Assembly: GCA_963738365.1 (NCBI GenBank)
Contig: CAVTWH010000007.1
Coordinates: 62,001 to 126,000 of the forward strand
Length of the DNA stretch: 64,000 bases
Origin: CAVTWH01 sp963738365
GTDB lineage: Bacteria; Actinomycetota; Actinomycetes; Mycobacteriales; Micromonosporaceae
Direction: 5' to 3'
Under the pieces are notes generated by a model, which had not been told where the DNA came from, did no database searches, and was given only the letters and a program-made list of their open reading frames with translations. The translations under genes were made by a program, and so were the position numbers. Shown here one piece after another: positions 1 through 8,859 of the stretch (the first letter of the stretch is position 1; the number at the start of each line of letters is the position of its first letter).

Positions 1-508
1 GGCGCCCCGCGCCGGTACCGAGGATCAGTGTCCCGACCTGGGTGGCCTGCCCGGAGTCGGTGTGCAGCACCAGCCGCTCGGCCACGTCGGCGGCGACGAC
101 CCTGTCCCGGACCAGTTCGATGCGCCAGCCGAGGGTGGCCAGCCGGGTCAGCGCGGCGCGAGCGGACTGCTCCAGGTAGTCGCCGTAGACGGCGCGCGGG
201 ATGAACAGCGCGCCGGACCGGGGATCGGTCTGCAGGGTGGGGCCGCCGACCAGCAGACTGCGGGCGGTCAGCCACTCCCGCAGGTGCCGGTCGTCACCGG
301 CCCGGACAGACATGTCTTCGGGTACGGCATTGACCTTCACCACTTCGAGGTCGGGTTGGTACGGCCGTCCGCGCCACACGTGCCGGGACGGTTCGAAGAT
401 GGTGAGAGAACCGGCCGGAAGGTCTCGCCGGGACAATGCGTCCAGCAGGCATACAGCCGCCGCTCCGCCACCGACCAGTCCGATATCAACTGATGCGGAC
501 ATGTCCAT
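1..508 (-). CDS. FAD/NAD(P)-binding protein, 3' end cut by window edge
   Basis: The frame opens with a Rossmann dinucleotide-binding loop (IGLVGGGAAAVCLLDAL) near residue 8. It continues through a DLEVVKVNAVPEDMS stretch and reaches LILGTGAG at the window edge, so about 169 N-terminal residues are present and the C-terminus lies outside. This matches the NAD_binding_9 type of FAD/NAD(P)-binding proteins, often found in secondary-metabolite clusters; the substrate is unknown. I chose the start at 508 because GGGGAAG sits five bases upstream; an in-frame ATG at 502 is the alternative. It is transcribed away from the AraC regulator gene at 975, which may control it. Confidence 0.75.
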   Translation of the reverse strand, partial: MDMSASVDIGLVGGGAAAVCLLDALSRRDLPAGSLTIFEPSRHVWRGRPYQPDLEVVKVNAVPEDMSVRAGDDRHLREWLTARSLLVGGPTLQTDPRSGALFIPRAVYGDYLEQSARAALTRLATLGWRIELVRDRVVAADVAERLVLHTDSGQATQVGTLILGTGAGR

Positions 509-974
509 GCTTGCTTCCCCACTTTCAGTCGCACACATTGAACAACATCTGTCCGGGAAGGGCGTTGAAACGCAGCACAAAGAGCCAGGATGCCCTGGGA
601 AAGACTAGCCACGGTGTGCTGGCGACACCTTGCCAGTCAGCGCGCGCATGCTTGTGGAAACGCGCATGGCCAGAACCGCACCCTTGTGGCTATCGTCACA
701 GCCGAATTCTTCCTGCTGTGTGAACTGAGTCTCACCTGCCCGGATTTTCACCCTCCGCTGCCGCCGGGCGGCGATTCTCCCGCAAACTGCACCGACCGAC
801 CGTTGTCCGGGTATCGGAGCGTAACAATTGAAAGGGCTATATGAAGTTCTCGGCAACGCAACACGACGTAATGTCGTACATCCATATCTCCAGAGAGTGT
901 CGATCGCGCTTCGCATTGTTACGATGCGGAAGCGTCGTCCGGTGCGACACCGGGCCGCACTACGGGGAGGATCG
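509..974. promoter_or_regulatory. 466-bp divergent intergenic region
   Basis: This gap separates the leftward flavoprotein gene from the rightward AraC-type regulator and must hold both promoters. It is locally less GC-rich than the flanking genes. I see a small inverted repeat, ACGAC-5-GTCGT, at 863-877 about 100 bases before the regulator start. I see no convincing coding sequence or RNA gene. Confidence 0.4.
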
Positions 975-1973
975 ATGTGCACAACAATGGTGCCCGCCGG
1001 CAGCCCGATCGTGGAGGTCATGAGTACCGCGGCCGCCGGGAAGACCGACACCATCGAGGCGTGGCGAGGGTACGTCCGGCAGGCCTGCGGTGCCCTGCAG
1101 GTCATTCCCGGGCCCGGCTTCGCCAAGGGATCCATCACCAGTACGACGCTGGGTGACATGCGGCTGGCGGTCATCCGGGCCGATCCGCACAGCGTGATCC
1201 GCCGGCCCAGCTTCGCCACCGCGGAGCGCGGCCACGTCTACGTGGCCACCCTGGTCCGCGGCCGGTGTGTGGTCCGCCAGGACGACAGCGAACTGGCGCT
1301 GCGCCCCGGCGACGTGGCCACCTTCGACAGCAGCCGCTCCTACTCGCTGCGGATGGACGAGCCGTTCGAACTGATCAGCGTCCGGGCGCGGCACGAGGTG
1401 GTCGGACTCAACGAGCGCACCACCCGACTCGTCACGGGTACCGTCTGGCAGGGATCCGCGGGCGTCGGCGGGATGGCCAGCAGCATGCTGCACTGCATCG
1501 GCCGCCTCATGCCCGACCTGGACGCCGCGGTGAGTGAACCGCTCGAATCAGCGCTCAACGGCGTGGTCTCGACCCTGTTCGCCCAGCGGCTCAACACGGT
1601 CACCGAGAACCCGGCCGCGAGCCGGCAGCTGATGCTGCTGCGCATCCGCAGCTATGCCGAGCGCCACCTCGACGATCCCGCGCTCACCCCCATCACGCTG
1701 GCCCGTCGCTACAACATTTCGCTGCGCTACCTGCAGATCCTCTTCGCCGAGCAGGGCAGCAGCCCGGCCCGGTGGATCCGCAACGAGCGCCTGGCCCGGC
1801 TGCGCGCCGACCTTGCCGACCGCCGGCTGAGCCACGTCTCCGTCGCCGCGCTCGGGGAGCGGTGGGGTCTGTCCGACGCGTCCCAGGTGAGCCGGCTGTT
1901 CCGGTTGAAGTACGGCCAGACGCCGAGTGAGTTCCGCCGCGGACAGTCCAGGGAGCTCGCCGTCGCCGCTTGA
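975..1973 (+). CDS. AraC-family transcriptional regulator
   Basis: A regulator of 332 residues. Residues about 40-190 look like an AraC_binding_2 cupin-type sensor domain (RPSFATAERGHVYVATLVRG, LRPGDVATFDSSRSYSL). Residues about 235-325 form the double helix-turn-helix DNA-binding domain, with LARRYNISLRYLQILF as the first recognition region and the family-typical ending FRLKYGQTPSEFRR. The start at 975 is preceded by GGGGAGG four bases upstream; the frame is open further upstream but lacks such a site. It stands at the edge of the chorismate-linked gene group and is a good candidate for its pathway-specific activator. The ligand is unknown. Confidence 0.85.
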   Translation: MCTTMVPAGSPIVEVMSTAAAGKTDTIEAWRGYVRQACGALQVIPGPGFAKGSITSTTLGDMRLAVIRADPHSVIRRPSFATAERGHVYVATLVRGRCVVRQDDSELALRPGDVATFDSSRSYSLRMDEPFELISVRARHEVVGLNERTTRLVTGTVWQGSAGVGGMASSMLHCIGRLMPDLDAAVSEPLESALNGVVSTLFAQRLNTVTENPAASRQLMLLRIRSYAERHLDDPALTPITLARRYNISLRYLQILFAEQGSSPARWIRNERLARLRADLADRRLSHVSVAALGERWGLSDASQVSRLFRLKYGQTPSEFRRGQSRELAVAA

Positions 1974-1999
1974 CTGACCACGCCGACGCGGCGGAGTGC

Positions 2000-2485
2000 T
2001 CAGCCTTCCCGGTCGTGCGGGCCGGGATTGCTGCTGAAGCGCTCCGGCCGCACGAACACGGCCGCCCGCCGGTCGTCGACCATCTCGCGGTCGTACTCGT
2101 CGAGGTCGGGATGCTGCCCGCCGGCCGCCGCGTAGATCTCGCGCAGCAGCGCGGGCAGCCGGTCGGCGGGCAGGCCGGGCAGCTCGTCGTCCGGTCCGGC
2201 GAGCTCAGCCCGCCCGCGTACGGCGATCCAGTCCCATCCGGCCCGGAAGACCAACGTCGCGCGCGGCGTGCGGCGCAGGTTGCGCAGCTTGGTGGTGTTG
2301 CCGCGGGAGACCAGCGCCAGGGTGGTCGCGCCGGTGACCGGGTGCTCCACCAGGCCCGCGTTGACCAGTGACACCGCCGGCTCCCCGGACGCCCCGCTGG
2401 TGACCAGAATGGCCAGCCAGTCCTGGCTGGCGGCGATCTCGCGAACCCGTCGCAGGCCCTCGTCGACCGGGATCATCGTGCCCAC
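2000..2485 (-). CDS. PPOX-class (pyridoxamine oxidase-fold) F420/FMN-dependent protein
   Basis: About 160 residues with the split-barrel flavin/F420-binding fold: ASQDWLAILVTSGASGEPAVSLVNAGLVEHP near the N-terminus, NTTKLRNLRRTPRATLVFRAGW in the middle, and a conserved late VDDRRAAVFVRPERFS segment. Length and motifs fit small actinobacterial PPOX-class oxidoreductases that use F420 or flavin. The substrate cannot be told from sequence. A GTG at 2485 and an ATG at 2476 are both possible starts; the GAGGAG upstream fits the ATG spacing better. It is convergent with the AraC gene and divergent from the flavin reductase gene. Confidence 0.75.
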   Translation of the reverse strand: MGTMIPVDEGLRRVREIAASQDWLAILVTSGASGEPAVSLVNAGLVEHPVTGATTLALVSRGNTTKLRNLRRTPRATLVFRAGWDWIAVRGRAELAGPDDELPGLPADRLPALLREIYAAAGGQHPDLDEYDREMVDDRRAAVFVRPERFSSNPGPHDREG

Positions 2486-2771
2486 CGCTCCTCGTCTGCT
2501 CGACTCCTGCCGGACAGGACAAGGCTGCCACGTCCGTCACTGCGCCGGGCACCGGGGGCACCGCCGTGCGCGAAGTACGCAGCCGATGTGCGCCTGCGGG
2601 AAAGCGCCCTCCGCCGGGGCGTCGCGATACTGGTGCCGACAGCGGAATCGCAGTGCGTCCCCGGCCGCCGGTCGTCCCGCTCAAGCCGGCTCGTCGCGCC
2701 GGAACCGCTCGCCCGTCACCTCGTGCCGGCCGCACGCCGGCTGAACAGGCGTGGACCCGAGGGAGCTTTGG

Positions 2772-3293
2772 ATGGAGATCGACCTACGTGCCACCATGCG
2801 GACCTTCGCCACCGGGGTGACGGTGGTGACGACGTTTGTGGACCGACCGGACGGGCGCCGTCACGACGCGGTGACGGTCAACTCCCTCACGTCGGTCTCA
2901 CTGGACCCGCCGCTGGTCGCCATCGGCCTGCGGCACGCCTCCCCGTTCCTGGCCGACGTGCTGGAGTCCGGCGTCTTCGCAGTGTCCATTCTGGACGTCG
3001 GCGCCGCCGACCTGGCCGGGGCGTTCGCTGCCGGGCGGTCGCAGCGCGCCGCCACGCTCAGCGCGCTCTCGGCCGCCGCCGGAGCGGCCACCGGTGCGCT
3101 GGTCATCGACGCACCGGGTTGGCTGGAATGCGCCGTGCACCGGCACGTGAAGCTGGGCGACCACACGCTGGTGGTGGGCGAGGTCCTGGCCACCGGCGCC
3201 CAGGAGCGCCGCCCCCCACTGATTTTCCTGCACGGCACCTACCACGCGCTCGCGCCGCGGACCGTACCGGTGCGTTCGGCCGCCGAGCAGTGA
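2772..3293 (+). CDS. Flavin reductase domain protein (reductase half of a two-component monooxygenase)
   Basis: A 173-residue flavin reductase-like protein of the HpaC type. Diagnostic segments are MRTFATGVTVVTT at the N-terminus, AVTVNSLTSVSLDPPLVAIGL, the SPFLADVLESGVFAVSIL block, and a late HTLVVGEVLATG motif. Such enzymes use NAD(P)H to produce free reduced FAD or FMN for a separate oxygenase. The likely partner is the acyl-CoA-dehydrogenase-fold hydroxylase at 4905, in the same run of genes. The start at 2772 has GAGGGAG six bases upstream; the in-frame GTG at 2751 lies before this ribosome-binding site. Confidence 0.85.
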   Translation: MEIDLRATMRTFATGVTVVTTFVDRPDGRRHDAVTVNSLTSVSLDPPLVAIGLRHASPFLADVLESGVFAVSILDVGAADLAGAFAAGRSQRAATLSALSAAAGAATGALVIDAPGWLECAVHRHVKLGDHTLVVGEVLATGAQERRPPLIFLHGTYHALAPRTVPVRSAAEQ

Positions 3294-3331
3294 CGCCCCG
3301 CGCCACCGCCAGGAGAGGAGAAACGGCAGAG

Positions 3332-4822
3332 ATGACGATGTCCGACACCGCGCCGGCAACTGCGCCACCGGTCCCGGGCGACCTGCTGGACAGGGTCGTC
3401 GGCGTGGTCGGTCCCGACCGCGTCGAGGTCCGCACCGACACCGCCGCAGGACCGGGCCTGCTCGGCCCCAACACCGGCGGCTACCGTCCGCGCCGGGTCC
3501 CGGCGCTGATCCGGCCCGCCAGCGTCGAGCAGGTACGCGAGCTCGTCCGGGCGAGCGGCAACCATCCGGACGCGGGTGGCCTGCACGTCTTCAGTACCGG
3601 CCGCAACTGGGGTCTGGGCTCCCGGGAGCCGGCCCGGGACGACACCGTCGCGGTGGACCTCTCCGATCTGGACCGGATCCGGGAGATCGACGTGCCGGGC
3701 GGCTGGGCGGTGATCGAGCCCGGAGTGACGCAGGCCCGGTTGGCCGCGGCGCTGGCCGGTACCGACCGGATGCTCAACGTCACCGTGTCGACCGCGCACT
3801 CGAGCGTGCTGGGCAACGCCCTGGAACGCGGCGTCGGCCTGCGCCACCAACGGGTCGACGACCTGGTCGGCCTCGAAGTGGTACTGCCGGACGGCGAACT
3901 GCTGCGGGTCGGCTGGTGGCCGCAGCATGACCGGCCCACCGCGGTGTACCCGTTCGGCCGCGGACCGTCGCTGCTGCAGTTGTTCGTGCAGTCGAACCTC
4001 GGCATCGTCACCGGGGCGGTGGTCCGCCTGCTGCCCCGCCCGGAAGCGCTGCGGGTGGTCCGGGTGACGTTCCAGCCGCAGTCGCTGCCGGCCGCGGCGC
4101 AGCTGCTGCGGCGCTGGGTCACGCAGGGCCTGACCAGTGGGGTACCGAAGGTCTTCAACCCGGCAGCGGCCCGCGGCTACGGGGTGGCCGACGGTCTGGC
4201 CATGGCGCACCTGCCGGTGGACGGCGCGCAGGCCAAGGTCGCCGCGCTGACCGCGGTGATCGTGCGGGAGGCCCGGGACAGCGCAGTCTTCGTCGAGGTT
4301 GCCACCGACGGCGACGACCCGGCCGGTCCGCACCATGAGGTGACGACCCTGGTGGAGCGCGCCTACCTGGGTGATCCGGACGTGACCGACACCGTCTTCC
4401 AGGCCAAGATGGGCCACTCGGCTGCCGAGATCGACGAACAGGTCGGATTCCTCTTCTTCCTGCCGATGATTCCGTTCACGGCGGAGGCGCTGACGCTGGC
4501 CGAGCGCCTGCTCCACGAGGTCGGTGCGGCGACGCAGCTCACCTGCGGCGGCACCGCGCACCTGCTCGGACCCGACCACGTGGACTACGTGGTCGCACTG
4601 CGCTTCGCCCGGTCACCGGAGCTGTTCGAGCGCGCGCACCAGGCGCTGGACCTGCTCTACCAGTCCTTCACCGAAGCCGGCTTCCTGCCGTACCGGCTCG
4701 ACGTGGACCACCACGGGTGGATCGACCACTGCGGTGACGACCCGGCGGCACGGGCCTTCGTCCGCCGGTTGAAGGCCTTCATCGACCCGGCCGGTGCCAT
4801 CGCGCCCGGCCGGTACGCCTGA
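3332..4822 (+). CDS. FAD-linked oxidase, vanillyl-alcohol oxidase / p-cresol methylhydroxylase type
   Basis: A 496-residue flavoprotein. Residues about 40-260 form the PP-loop FAD-binding domain, with VFSTGRNWGLGSREP and the SSVLGNALERGVG segment typical of vanillyl-alcohol oxidase, eugenol oxidase and p-cresol methylhydroxylase. A long substrate domain follows, and the protein ends in the family-typical DPAGAIAPGRYA. These enzymes oxidise para-alkyl phenols or benzylic alcohols, which suits a pathway fed by chorismate-derived aromatics. I cannot fix a covalent flavin anchor by eye. AGGAG lies 11 bases before the ATG at 3332. It follows the flavin reductase by 38 bases and is probably in one operon with it. 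Confidence 0.85.
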   Translation: MTMSDTAPATAPPVPGDLLDRVVGVVGPDRVEVRTDTAAGPGLLGPNTGGYRPRRVPALIRPASVEQVRELVRASGNHPDAGGLHVFSTGRNWGLGSREPARDDTVAVDLSDLDRIREIDVPGGWAVIEPGVTQARLAAALAGTDRMLNVTVSTAHSSVLGNALERGVGLRHQRVDDLVGLEVVLPDGELLRVGWWPQHDRPTAVYPFGRGPSLLQLFVQSNLGIVTGAVVRLLPRPEALRVVRVTFQPQSLPAAAQLLRRWVTQGLTSGVPKVFNPAAARGYGVADGLAMAHLPVDGAQAKVAALTAVIVREARDSAVFVEVATDGDDPAGPHHEVTTLVERAYLGDPDVTDTVFQAKMGHSAAEIDEQVGFLFFLPMIPFTAEALTLAERLLHEVGAATQLTCGGTAHLLGPDHVDYVVALRFARSPELFERAHQALDLLYQSFTEAGFLPYRLDVDHHGWIDHCGDDPAARAFVRRLKAFIDPAGAIAPGRYA

Positions 4823-4904
4823 ACCCGGCTGCCAGGCGCCGCCGACTGCCCTACCCGCCACCTGTCGAGGTGGCAAAGGTCCACCGACCCAACAAGGAGA
4901 ACGC

Positions 4905-6113
4905 ATGTCCCTGACCGAAACCGTTGCTGCGGCGCCGGCACTGGCCGTGCCGAACAGCGCTGACGCGATCCTGGCCCGGGCTCGAGCGGTAGCCCCCCTG
5001 CTGCGCGAGCGCTCGGCCGACATCGAACAGGCCCGCCGCCTGCCGGACGACGTCGTGGAGCTGCTGCGCAGCACCGGCGTGTTCCGGATGGCCGTTCCGC
5101 GTGCCCAGGGCGGCCCGGAGCTGAATTCGTTGCAGCAGACCGAAGTCATCGAAGCCATCTCCTACGGTGACTCGTCGGCCGGCTGGTGCGCCATGATCGG
5201 CATGGACACCCCGCTCTACGCCGGCTTCCTCGCCGAGCCGGTGGCCCGGTCCCTGTTCACAAATCCCGACATGGTCACCGCCGGCCTGATCCTGCCGATC
5301 GGCCGCGCGGACCGGGTACCGGGCGGCTACCGGGTCAGCGGCCGGTGGCAGTTCGGCAGCGGCATCACCCATGCCGACTGGGTGGTGGCCGGCTGCGCCG
5401 TGAACGTCGACGGTACGCCGGAGCCCAGCCCGCACGGCGGCGCACTGCACTGGCGCATCATGCTCGCCCCCCGGGACGATTTCGAGATTCTCGACACCTG
5501 GCACACCACCGGCCTGGCCGGTAGCGGCAGCCGGGACTACCAGGTACGTGACCTGTTCGTCCCGGAGGAGCGGTCGTTCAGTCTCCGGGAGCCGCACCGC
5601 AACGGCGCGAACTTCGCCGTGGACGCCATCCTGCGCAACATGCCGGGGGTGCCGCTGGGCGTGGCCCGCGCTGCCCTGGACTGGGTACGGGACCTGGCCG
5701 TCGAACGGGTGCACCGCCCCACCGGCCAGCCCTGGGCCGAGAACTACCGGGTGCAGATCACCATCGCCGAGGGCGAGATGGAGCTCGGCGCGGCCCGGGA
5801 CGCGGTCTACGGCACCCTGCGGCGGCAGTGGGAGGCTGTGGAGTCCGGCCGCCAACTCACCGCCGACCAGCGGATGGCGACGGTGCTGGCGCGTACCAAC
5901 TCGTTCCGGGTGGCGCGCCGGGTGGTCACCGCGCTGTACGACCTCTGCGCCACCACCTCCATCTACAAGCCGTCCCCGATGGACCGGTGGCTGCGCGACG
6001 TCAACACCATGTGCCAGCACGTCATCGCGCAGGAGCAGGTCATCCAGTCGGTCGGCGCGCACCTGCTGGGCGGCACGCCGCACAACCCTTTCAGCGTCGG
6101 CATCATTCCCTGA
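4905..6113 (+). CDS. Acyl-CoA dehydrogenase-fold flavin-dependent hydroxylase
   Basis: A 402-residue protein of the acyl-CoA dehydrogenase superfamily, in the HsaA/HpaH-like branch of reduced-flavin monooxygenases. The N-terminal helical part (residues about 20-110) has GVFRMAVPRAQGGPEL and SYGDSSAGWCAMIGM. The beta domain holds YRVSGRWQFGSGITHADW and TWHTTGLAGSGSRDYQVRDLFVPEE. The C-terminal helices carry LYDLCATTSIYKPSPMDRWLRDVNTMCQH. It likely oxygenates an aromatic or carrier-linked substrate with FADH2 from the flavin reductase at 2772. The AAGGAGA site is well placed. The DAHP synthase gene begins only 10 bases after its stop. Confidence 0.88.
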   Translation: MSLTETVAAAPALAVPNSADAILARARAVAPLLRERSADIEQARRLPDDVVELLRSTGVFRMAVPRAQGGPELNSLQQTEVIEAISYGDSSAGWCAMIGMDTPLYAGFLAEPVARSLFTNPDMVTAGLILPIGRADRVPGGYRVSGRWQFGSGITHADWVVAGCAVNVDGTPEPSPHGGALHWRIMLAPRDDFEILDTWHTTGLAGSGSRDYQVRDLFVPEERSFSLREPHRNGANFAVDAILRNMPGVPLGVARAALDWVRDLAVERVHRPTGQPWAENYRVQITIAEGEMELGAARDAVYGTLRRQWEAVESGRQLTADQRMATVLARTNSFRVARRVVTALYDLCATTSIYKPSPMDRWLRDVNTMCQHVIAQEQVIQSVGAHLLGGTPHNPFSVGIIP

Positions 6114-6123
6114 GGAGCGGACA

Positions 6124-7164
6124 ATGGTCATCGTTATGGCGGTCGGCGCCCCGGACGAACAGGTCATGACCGTGGTCGACACGGTCACCTCGGCTGGCGG
6201 GCGCGCCTTCGTCAGCCGCGGCCTCAACCGTACGATCGTCGGCCTGGTGGGCAACATCGACACCTTCGAGTCGCTGAACCTCGCCTCGCTGCCCGGGGTC
6301 GCGGACGTGATGCGGATCTCCGCGCCGTACAAGCTGGTGAGCCGGGAGCACCATCCGCAGCGCTCGACCGTACTGGTGGGTGGGGTCCCGATCGGGCCGG
6401 ACGCGGTGACGCTGGTCGCCGGCCCGTGTGCGGTCGAGACTCCCGAGCAGACGCTGGAGGCGGCGCTGATGGCCCAGGCGGCCGGCGCGACGCTGCTGCG
6501 CGGTGGGGCGTACAAGCCCCGCACCTCGCCGTACGCGTTCCAGGGCCTCGGCGAGGAGGGGCTGCGCATCCTGGCCGACGTCCGGGAGAAGACCGGGCTG
6601 CCGATCGTCACCGAGGTGGTCAACGCCGCCGACGTCCGGACGGTCGCCGCCTACGCCGACATGCTGCAGGTGGGTACCCGCAACATGCAGAACTTCCCGC
6701 TGCTGCAGGCGGTCGGGGACGCGGGCCGGCCGGTGATGCTGAAGCGGGGGATGAGCGCCACCATCGAGGAGTGGCTGATGGCCGCCGAGTACATCGCCCA
6801 GCGCGGCAACCTGGAAATCGTGCTGTGCGAACGGGGCATCCGCACCTTCGAGACCGCGACCCGCAACACCCTGGACATCGCCGCCGTGCCGGTGGTCCAG
6901 CGGCTGTCGCACCTGCCGGTGATCGTGGATCCGTCGCACTCCGGCGGCCGCCGCGACCTGGTGCTGCCGCTGACCCGGGCGGCCATCGCGGCCGGCGCGG
7001 ACGGGGTCATCGTGGACGTGCATCCGCATCCCGCGACCGCGCTCTGCGACGGCCCGCAGGCGCTGGTGGACGAGGACCTGCCGCAGCTGGCGGAGGCGGT
7101 CACCGCGCTGGCGGCGGCGGTCGGCCGCACGGTCACCGGCCCGCCGGTGCTGGCAGCCAGCTGA
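6124..7164 (+). CDS. aroF: 3-deoxy-7-phosphoheptulonate (DAHP) synthase, type I beta
   Basis: A 346-residue enzyme condensing phosphoenolpyruvate and erythrose 4-phosphate, the first step of the shikimate pathway. An N-terminal ferredoxin-like regulatory domain (residues 1 to about 68, MVIVMAVGAPDEQV) precedes the TIM-barrel. Barrel motifs are all present: VAGPCAVE, LLRGGAYKPRTSPYAFQG, LQVGTRNMQNFPLL, MLKRGMSATIEEW, VDPSHSGGRRDLV and IVDVHPHP. Its place in a secondary-metabolite-like operon, together with a chorismate synthase gene at 12104, suggests a pathway-dedicated copy that boosts chorismate supply. A strong hairpin follows the stop. Confidence 0.93.
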   Translation: MVIVMAVGAPDEQVMTVVDTVTSAGGRAFVSRGLNRTIVGLVGNIDTFESLNLASLPGVADVMRISAPYKLVSREHHPQRSTVLVGGVPIGPDAVTLVAGPCAVETPEQTLEAALMAQAAGATLLRGGAYKPRTSPYAFQGLGEEGLRILADVREKTGLPIVTEVVNAADVRTVAAYADMLQVGTRNMQNFPLLQAVGDAGRPVMLKRGMSATIEEWLMAAEYIAQRGNLEIVLCERGIRTFETATRNTLDIAAVPVVQRLSHLPVIVDPSHSGGRRDLVLPLTRAAIAAGADGVIVDVHPHPATALCDGPQALVDEDLPQLAEAVTALAAAVGRTVTGPPVLAAS

Positions 7165-7172
7165 GGCCCGCC

Positions 7173-7211
7173 GCCAGTGCCCCGGCGTCCCACGGACGCC
7201 GGGGCACTGGC
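7173..7211. terminator. Perfect 18-bp hairpin between convergent genes
   Basis: Bases 7173-7190 and 7194-7211 are exact reverse complements (arm GCCAGTGCCCCGGCGTCC) around a three-base CAC loop. There is no T-run, as is usual in actinomycetes. It lies between the DAHP synthase stop and the convergent ligase gene, so it likely terminates transcription from both sides. Confidence 0.85.
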
Positions 7212-7228
7212 CGTTGCCGGCGCCCCGG

Positions 7229-8794
7229 TCAGCGGGCCAGCAGCGCCGCCAGGCGGGCGCGCTGCGGCTTGCCGGTACGGGTGCGCGGTAGCGCGCCGGC
7301 CGCGACCGCGACGACGCGGCCCACGGTGACACCGTGGGCCGCCTGCACGGCTTCCCGGATACGCCGGTCGGCGTCGGGCACCAGGGCGGTCGGCCGGTAC
7401 GCGACGACGAGCTCCGACGCTACGTCGACCCCGGGCACCAGCGCGGCGGCCGTGTGCGCGGCGTCGACGAAGGGCAGCTGCCCCACCGTCGACTCGAACT
7501 CGTGGGCGTGGTGCAGGACGCCTGCGATCACCATGGCGTCGGCGGTGCTACCCGTGACGGTGAGCAGGCCGTCCTCGACGAACGCCAGGTCCCCGGTGTC
7601 GATCCAGCCGTCTGCGGTGAGCGCCCGGGTGCCGTCGGCGTAGGCCGGCGCCTCGGCCGCGGTGCGGACCTGCAGCCGACCGACCACACCCTGCCGCACC
7701 ACCGTGCCGCTGTCGTCGACCACCCGCACGCTGACGCCGGGGTGCGGTCGGCCGACCGGGGTCCAGCGGGCCTCGGCCGACAGGTCGGCGGCGTCGGCGC
7801 GGTGGTCCACCACGCCGCCCGCGGTCTCCGACATGCCCCAGCCCGGTCGCACCGCGGTGGCCGGCAGGCCGAACCGGGCCAACGCCGCGGTGAACCGCCG
7901 GATGGTCCGGGCGCGCACCGGTTCGCCGCCGTTCAGCACGTAGCTGAGGCAGCTCAGGTCCCAGTGCCGATCGGTGCGCTCGGCGTGGGCGGCGACCAGG
8001 TCCAGCGCCGAGTTGGTGGCCCAGGTGACTGCGCCCCGGTAGCGGTCGATCAGGTCCAGCAGCCGCAACGGTTCGGCGAGCACCAGGGCGCGCGGAGCGT
8101 GTACCTGGACCGCGCCGGCCTGCACGTCGCGCAGGTGGAACATGACCAGTCCGCCGACGTGGTCCAGCGGCATCCAGTTGACCGTCACGGTGGCCGGGCC
8201 GAGGTCGTTGTCGACGATCGTGGCGGCCGAGCGCGCGGTGACAGCGCCGTGTGTGAGCACGACCGCCCGCGGCTCGCCGGTGGTACCGGCGGTGGTGGTG
8301 AGCAGCGCCGGATCCTGCGGGCCCGCGTCGCGCCAGCGGGTGTCCGGGGCGGCGCTGGACAGGTCGGTGACCGTGCCGACCCAGCCCGGTGCGTCGAGGA
8401 CGGCGTCGGCCGGGCCGCCGGTCAGCGTCCACCGGGGCGCCGTGGCCCGGCGTAGCAGACCGAGGTCGGGCCGGGCGGACAGGTCGGCGGGCACCACCGG
8501 CATCCCGCCGAGGATGCCGGCCCACACGCCGGTCAGCAGTTCCGGCCCGGTCGCCGCCACCAGCAGGCGGTCGCCGGATCGTGCGCCGGCCGCCCGCACC
8601 CCGGCCAGCACCCGGCAGGCGCGGTCGAGCAGATCGGTGTACGACAGCGCCGTCTCCCCGCCGTCGGCGTCGATGAAGTACAGCGCCGGCCCGGTCGTCG
8701 TCGCCGCGGCGGCGATCAGTACCTCGGTGAGATTCTGCGGGGTGACGGCTGGCGCCGGTGGCCCGTCAATCGTCGCTGGCACCGCTTCTCCCAT
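7229..8794 (-). CDS. Stand-alone adenylate-forming acyl/aryl ligase (AMP-binding)
   Basis: A 521-residue ANL-superfamily enzyme. The phosphate-binding loop reads TTTAGTTGEPRAVVLTH (residues about 160-176), followed by a VNWMPLDHVGG motif, GWGMSETAGGVVDH (A5), GWIDTGDLAF (A7) and a C-terminal PRTRTGKPQRARL with the catalytic lysine. It activates a carboxylic acid as an acyl or aryl adenylate. No carrier-protein domain is attached, so transfer would be to CoA or to a separate carrier. In this context an aromatic or fatty acid precursor is plausible. The start has AGGAGGAG close upstream. It is downstream of the exporter gene on the same strand. Confidence 0.87.
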   Translation of the reverse strand: MGEAVPATIDGPPAPAVTPQNLTEVLIAAAATTTGPALYFIDADGGETALSYTDLLDRACRVLAGVRAAGARSGDRLLVAATGPELLTGVWAGILGGMPVVPADLSARPDLGLLRRATAPRWTLTGGPADAVLDAPGWVGTVTDLSSAAPDTRWRDAGPQDPALLTTTAGTTGEPRAVVLTHGAVTARSAATIVDNDLGPATVTVNWMPLDHVGGLVMFHLRDVQAGAVQVHAPRALVLAEPLRLLDLIDRYRGAVTWATNSALDLVAAHAERTDRHWDLSCLSYVLNGGEPVRARTIRRFTAALARFGLPATAVRPGWGMSETAGGVVDHRADAADLSAEARWTPVGRPHPGVSVRVVDDSGTVVRQGVVGRLQVRTAAEAPAYADGTRALTADGWIDTGDLAFVEDGLLTVTGSTADAMVIAGVLHHAHEFESTVGQLPFVDAAHTAAALVPGVDVASELVVAYRPTALVPDADRRIREAVQAAHGVTVGRVVAVAAGALPRTRTGKPQRARLAALLAR

Positions 8795-8811
8795 TGCTCC
8801 TCCTGGTCAGA

Positions 8812-8848
8812 CCGGGGCGGTGCCCACCGTTCGTGGACACCGCCCCGG
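8812..8848. terminator. 16-bp near-perfect hairpin after the exporter gene
   Basis: Bases 8812-8827 and 8833-8848 pair with one mismatch around a five-base loop (CCGGGGCGGTG pairs with CACCGCCCCGG, then CCAC with GTGG). It lies just past the leftward MFS stop and before the ligase start, so the ligase may need its own promoter or read-through. Confidence 0.7.
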
Positions 8849-8859
8849 GTCGGTTCGGG

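Noticed and set aside
863..877. ACGAC-5-GTCGT inverted repeat as a definite AraC operator
   Set aside because: Five-base arms are expected by chance in a GC-rich gap; kept only as a remark on the region.
2000..2485. PhzG-type phenazine oxidase
   Set aside because: The protein is shorter than PhzG and resembles small F420/FMN PPOX proteins; no other phenazine gene is visible.
3239..4579. 446-codon open frame on the minus strand opposite the FAD oxidase
   Set aside because: It is the antisense of a conserved gene, has low-complexity Arg/Gly/His-rich translation and no family resemblance; high GC produces such frames.
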